Origin: Alphaproteobacteria bacterium
GTDB taxonomy: Bacteria; Pseudomonadota; Alphaproteobacteria; MED-G09
Direction: 5' to 3'
Length of the DNA stretch: 6,886 bases
Assembly: GCA_018658685.1 (NCBI GenBank)
Contig: JABHUT010000102.1
Span: forward strand, 1 to 6,886
Position numbers and translations under genes: made by a program. The notes under the pieces were generated by a model. That model had not been told where the DNA came from and ran no database searches. It was given only the letters and a program-made list of their open reading frames with translations. Shown in pieces: positions 6,129-6,886 of this stretch. Numbering within the stretch: position 1 is the first letter of the stretch; every line of letters starts with the position of its first letter.

Positions 6129-6886
6129 TACAAAATCTCTTTTGGTTGTTCGTCAATCAAATCATTGATTAGGGGTAATTCTATTTCTTTGAACTCGTTA
6201 TACTCAACACCAAGTAACGGTGCGACTAATTGTATAATATTTCCAGCTGTTGGACCTGCATTCCAATAAGAGCTATTCCTTTTTATACCTTTCTTAATAT
6301 TTGCCTTTGGTCTTTCAAAGCTTACCAAGAGAACATACTTTGGATCCCATCCTGGAAAAGCACCAACAAAAGCAGTTCGATTCCCGCAGCCTCCATAAGA
6401 CCCTTTGCAAGGTATATCTGCAGTTCCTGTTTTTCCAATTACAGCATATCCAGGAATATCAGCTTTTTTACCAGACCCATTTTTTACAACCTGTCTCATT
6501 GCATATCTAATTTTTTCACTAACCTCTTCTCTTATTATAGATTTACCTCTCTGATCAGGTTCACTTACAGGATAAAGCGTTGGTTTGATTTTATATCCGC
6601 CATTAACAATTGATGCTATTCCAGATGCAAAAGACAAAGGGATAACTCCTAACCCCTGACCAAAAGAAATAGTAATCATAGAATTATTAGACCACTTATC
6701 AGGTAATATTGGTGACCCTGTTTCAAAAACCTCAAGAAAATATTCATCCAGTAAACCAACTTCTTGAAGAAAAGATTTTTGTTTAGATCTTCCGACAAGT
6801 TTGGCTATTTGAGCCATACATCTATTTGAAGATCTTACTAGACATTTTACTGGTTTGATTGGCTCCAATGCATTGTCATTGTTATA
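6128..6886 (-). CDS. ftsI: Septal peptidoglycan transpeptidase FtsI (PBP3), C-terminal part only
   Basis: FtsI is the periplasmic, membrane-anchored class B penicillin-binding protein that cross-links septal peptidoglycan with FtsW. The last 252 codons and the TAA stop are present. The frame is open to the right edge, so the anchor, the N-terminal domain and the catalytic SxxK serine lie outside. Numbering from the first full codon (6884-6886), the fragment shows the SxN motif S19-S20-N21, then MAQIA, the FGQGLGVIPL segment (about 75-84), the KKADIPGY segment (about 140-147), KTGTA (152-156) and WNAGPTAG near the C-terminus. About 97 residues follow KTGT, a normal tail length. A TTG at 6866-6868 is merely an internal leucine codon, not a start. 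Four cysteines (15, 23, 160, 167) flank the SxN and KTGT motifs, which is unusual for a periplasmic PBP domain. PBP2 (MrdA) is unlikely because murE follows directly. Confidence 0.95.
   Translation of the reverse strand, partial: YNNDNALEPIKPVKCLVRSSNRCMAQIAKLVGRSKQKSFLQEVGLLDEYFLEVFETGSPILPDKWSNNSMITISFGQGLGVIPLSFASGIASIVNGGYKIKPTLYPVSEPDQRGKSIIREEVSEKIRYAMRQVVKNGSGKKADIPGYAVIGKTGTADIPCKGSYGGCGNRTAFVGAFPGWDPKYVLLVSFERPKANIKKGIKRNSSYWNAGPTAGNIIQLVAPLLGVEYNEFKEIELPLINDLIDEQPKEIL

Larger units (their letters stand above)
1..6886 (-). other. Part of the dcw operon: ftsI-murE-murF-mraY-murD-ftsW
   Basis: All six genes run in one direction. Junctions are TAATG (ftsI/murE), ATGAATAG (murE/murF), TAGTG (murF/mraY) and stop-to-start abutment (mraY/murD, murD/ftsW). 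No gap leaves room for an intergenic promoter or terminator, so a single polycistronic message entering from the right edge is inferred. From the conserved order of the cluster, ftsL and rsmH (mraW) would be expected beyond the right edge and murG and murC beyond the left edge; they are not visible here. Confidence 0.9.

Noticed and set aside
6230..6613. 127-codon plus-strand open frame opposite ftsI, with a nested second frame at 6301-6510
   Set aside because: It lies entirely antisense to conserved FtsI codons, including KTGT. Its translation shows no recognisable domain and no good ribosome binding site was seen; it is a shadow of the real gene.
6866..6868. TTG as a start codon giving a 246-residue protein at the right edge
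   Set aside because: The frame is open upstream to the window end, and the sequence is the internal part of FtsI; this codon is an internal leucine.
1..6886. Search for an undescribed accessory system, mobile element, CRISPR array, tRNA or other RNA gene
   Set aside because: The window is filled by six core dcw genes with no gaps. No repeat array, transposase, attachment-like repeat or RNA-like structure could be supported.

Overview
The window is one uninterrupted stretch of a division and cell wall (dcw) cluster. Every gene lies on the minus strand, so transcription runs from high to low coordinates: ftsI (3' part, cut by the right edge), murE, murF, mraY, murD, ftsW (5' part, cut by the left edge). 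Coding density is essentially 100 percent. The five junctions are a 1-nt overlap, an 8-nt overlap, a 1-nt overlap and two zero-nt abutments. There is no intergenic stretch, and I see no RNA gene, mobile element, CRISPR array or supported sense promoter or terminator.

The source looks like a low-GC (about a third G+C or less by eye, not counted), compact-genome Gram-negative bacterium, most likely an alphaproteobacterium. The gene order fits proteobacterial dcw clusters. The FtsW fragment has alphaproteobacterial traits: an N-terminus with WW.TVDR followed by SLA.SPA, and QPDVGQT rather than QPDLGT. The FtsI fragment resembles alphaproteobacterial FtsI around SSN.xMAQIA, the KADIPGY region, KTGTA and the WNAGPTAG tail. 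MurE has the DNPR signature, so the peptidoglycan should contain meso-diaminopimelate. A, T and lysine/isoleucine richness would suit an AT-rich planktonic lineage, but I cannot name a genus.

Region by region: 6128-6886 encodes the transpeptidase end of the septal penicillin-binding protein FtsI; 4689-6128 MurE; 3293-4696 MurF; 2205-3293 MraY; 921-2204 MurD; 3-920 the first 306 residues of FtsW. Together they cover part of the lipid II route. MurD adds D-Glu, MurE adds meso-DAP and MurF adds D-Ala-D-Ala to UDP-MurNAc-L-Ala in the cytoplasm. MraY then moves the phospho-MurNAc-pentapeptide onto undecaprenyl phosphate in the membrane. FtsW (glycan polymerisation) and FtsI (cross-linking) are the septal synthases using the finished lipid II.

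I found no undescribed system here; this is ordinary core genome. The points worth a second look are local: a perfect 9-bp inverted repeat followed by a T run inside murF that would read as an antisense-strand terminator, substitutions at normally conserved positions of FtsW and MurD, cysteines clustered around the FtsI active-site motifs, the murF start choice, and A8 tracts in lysine codons.
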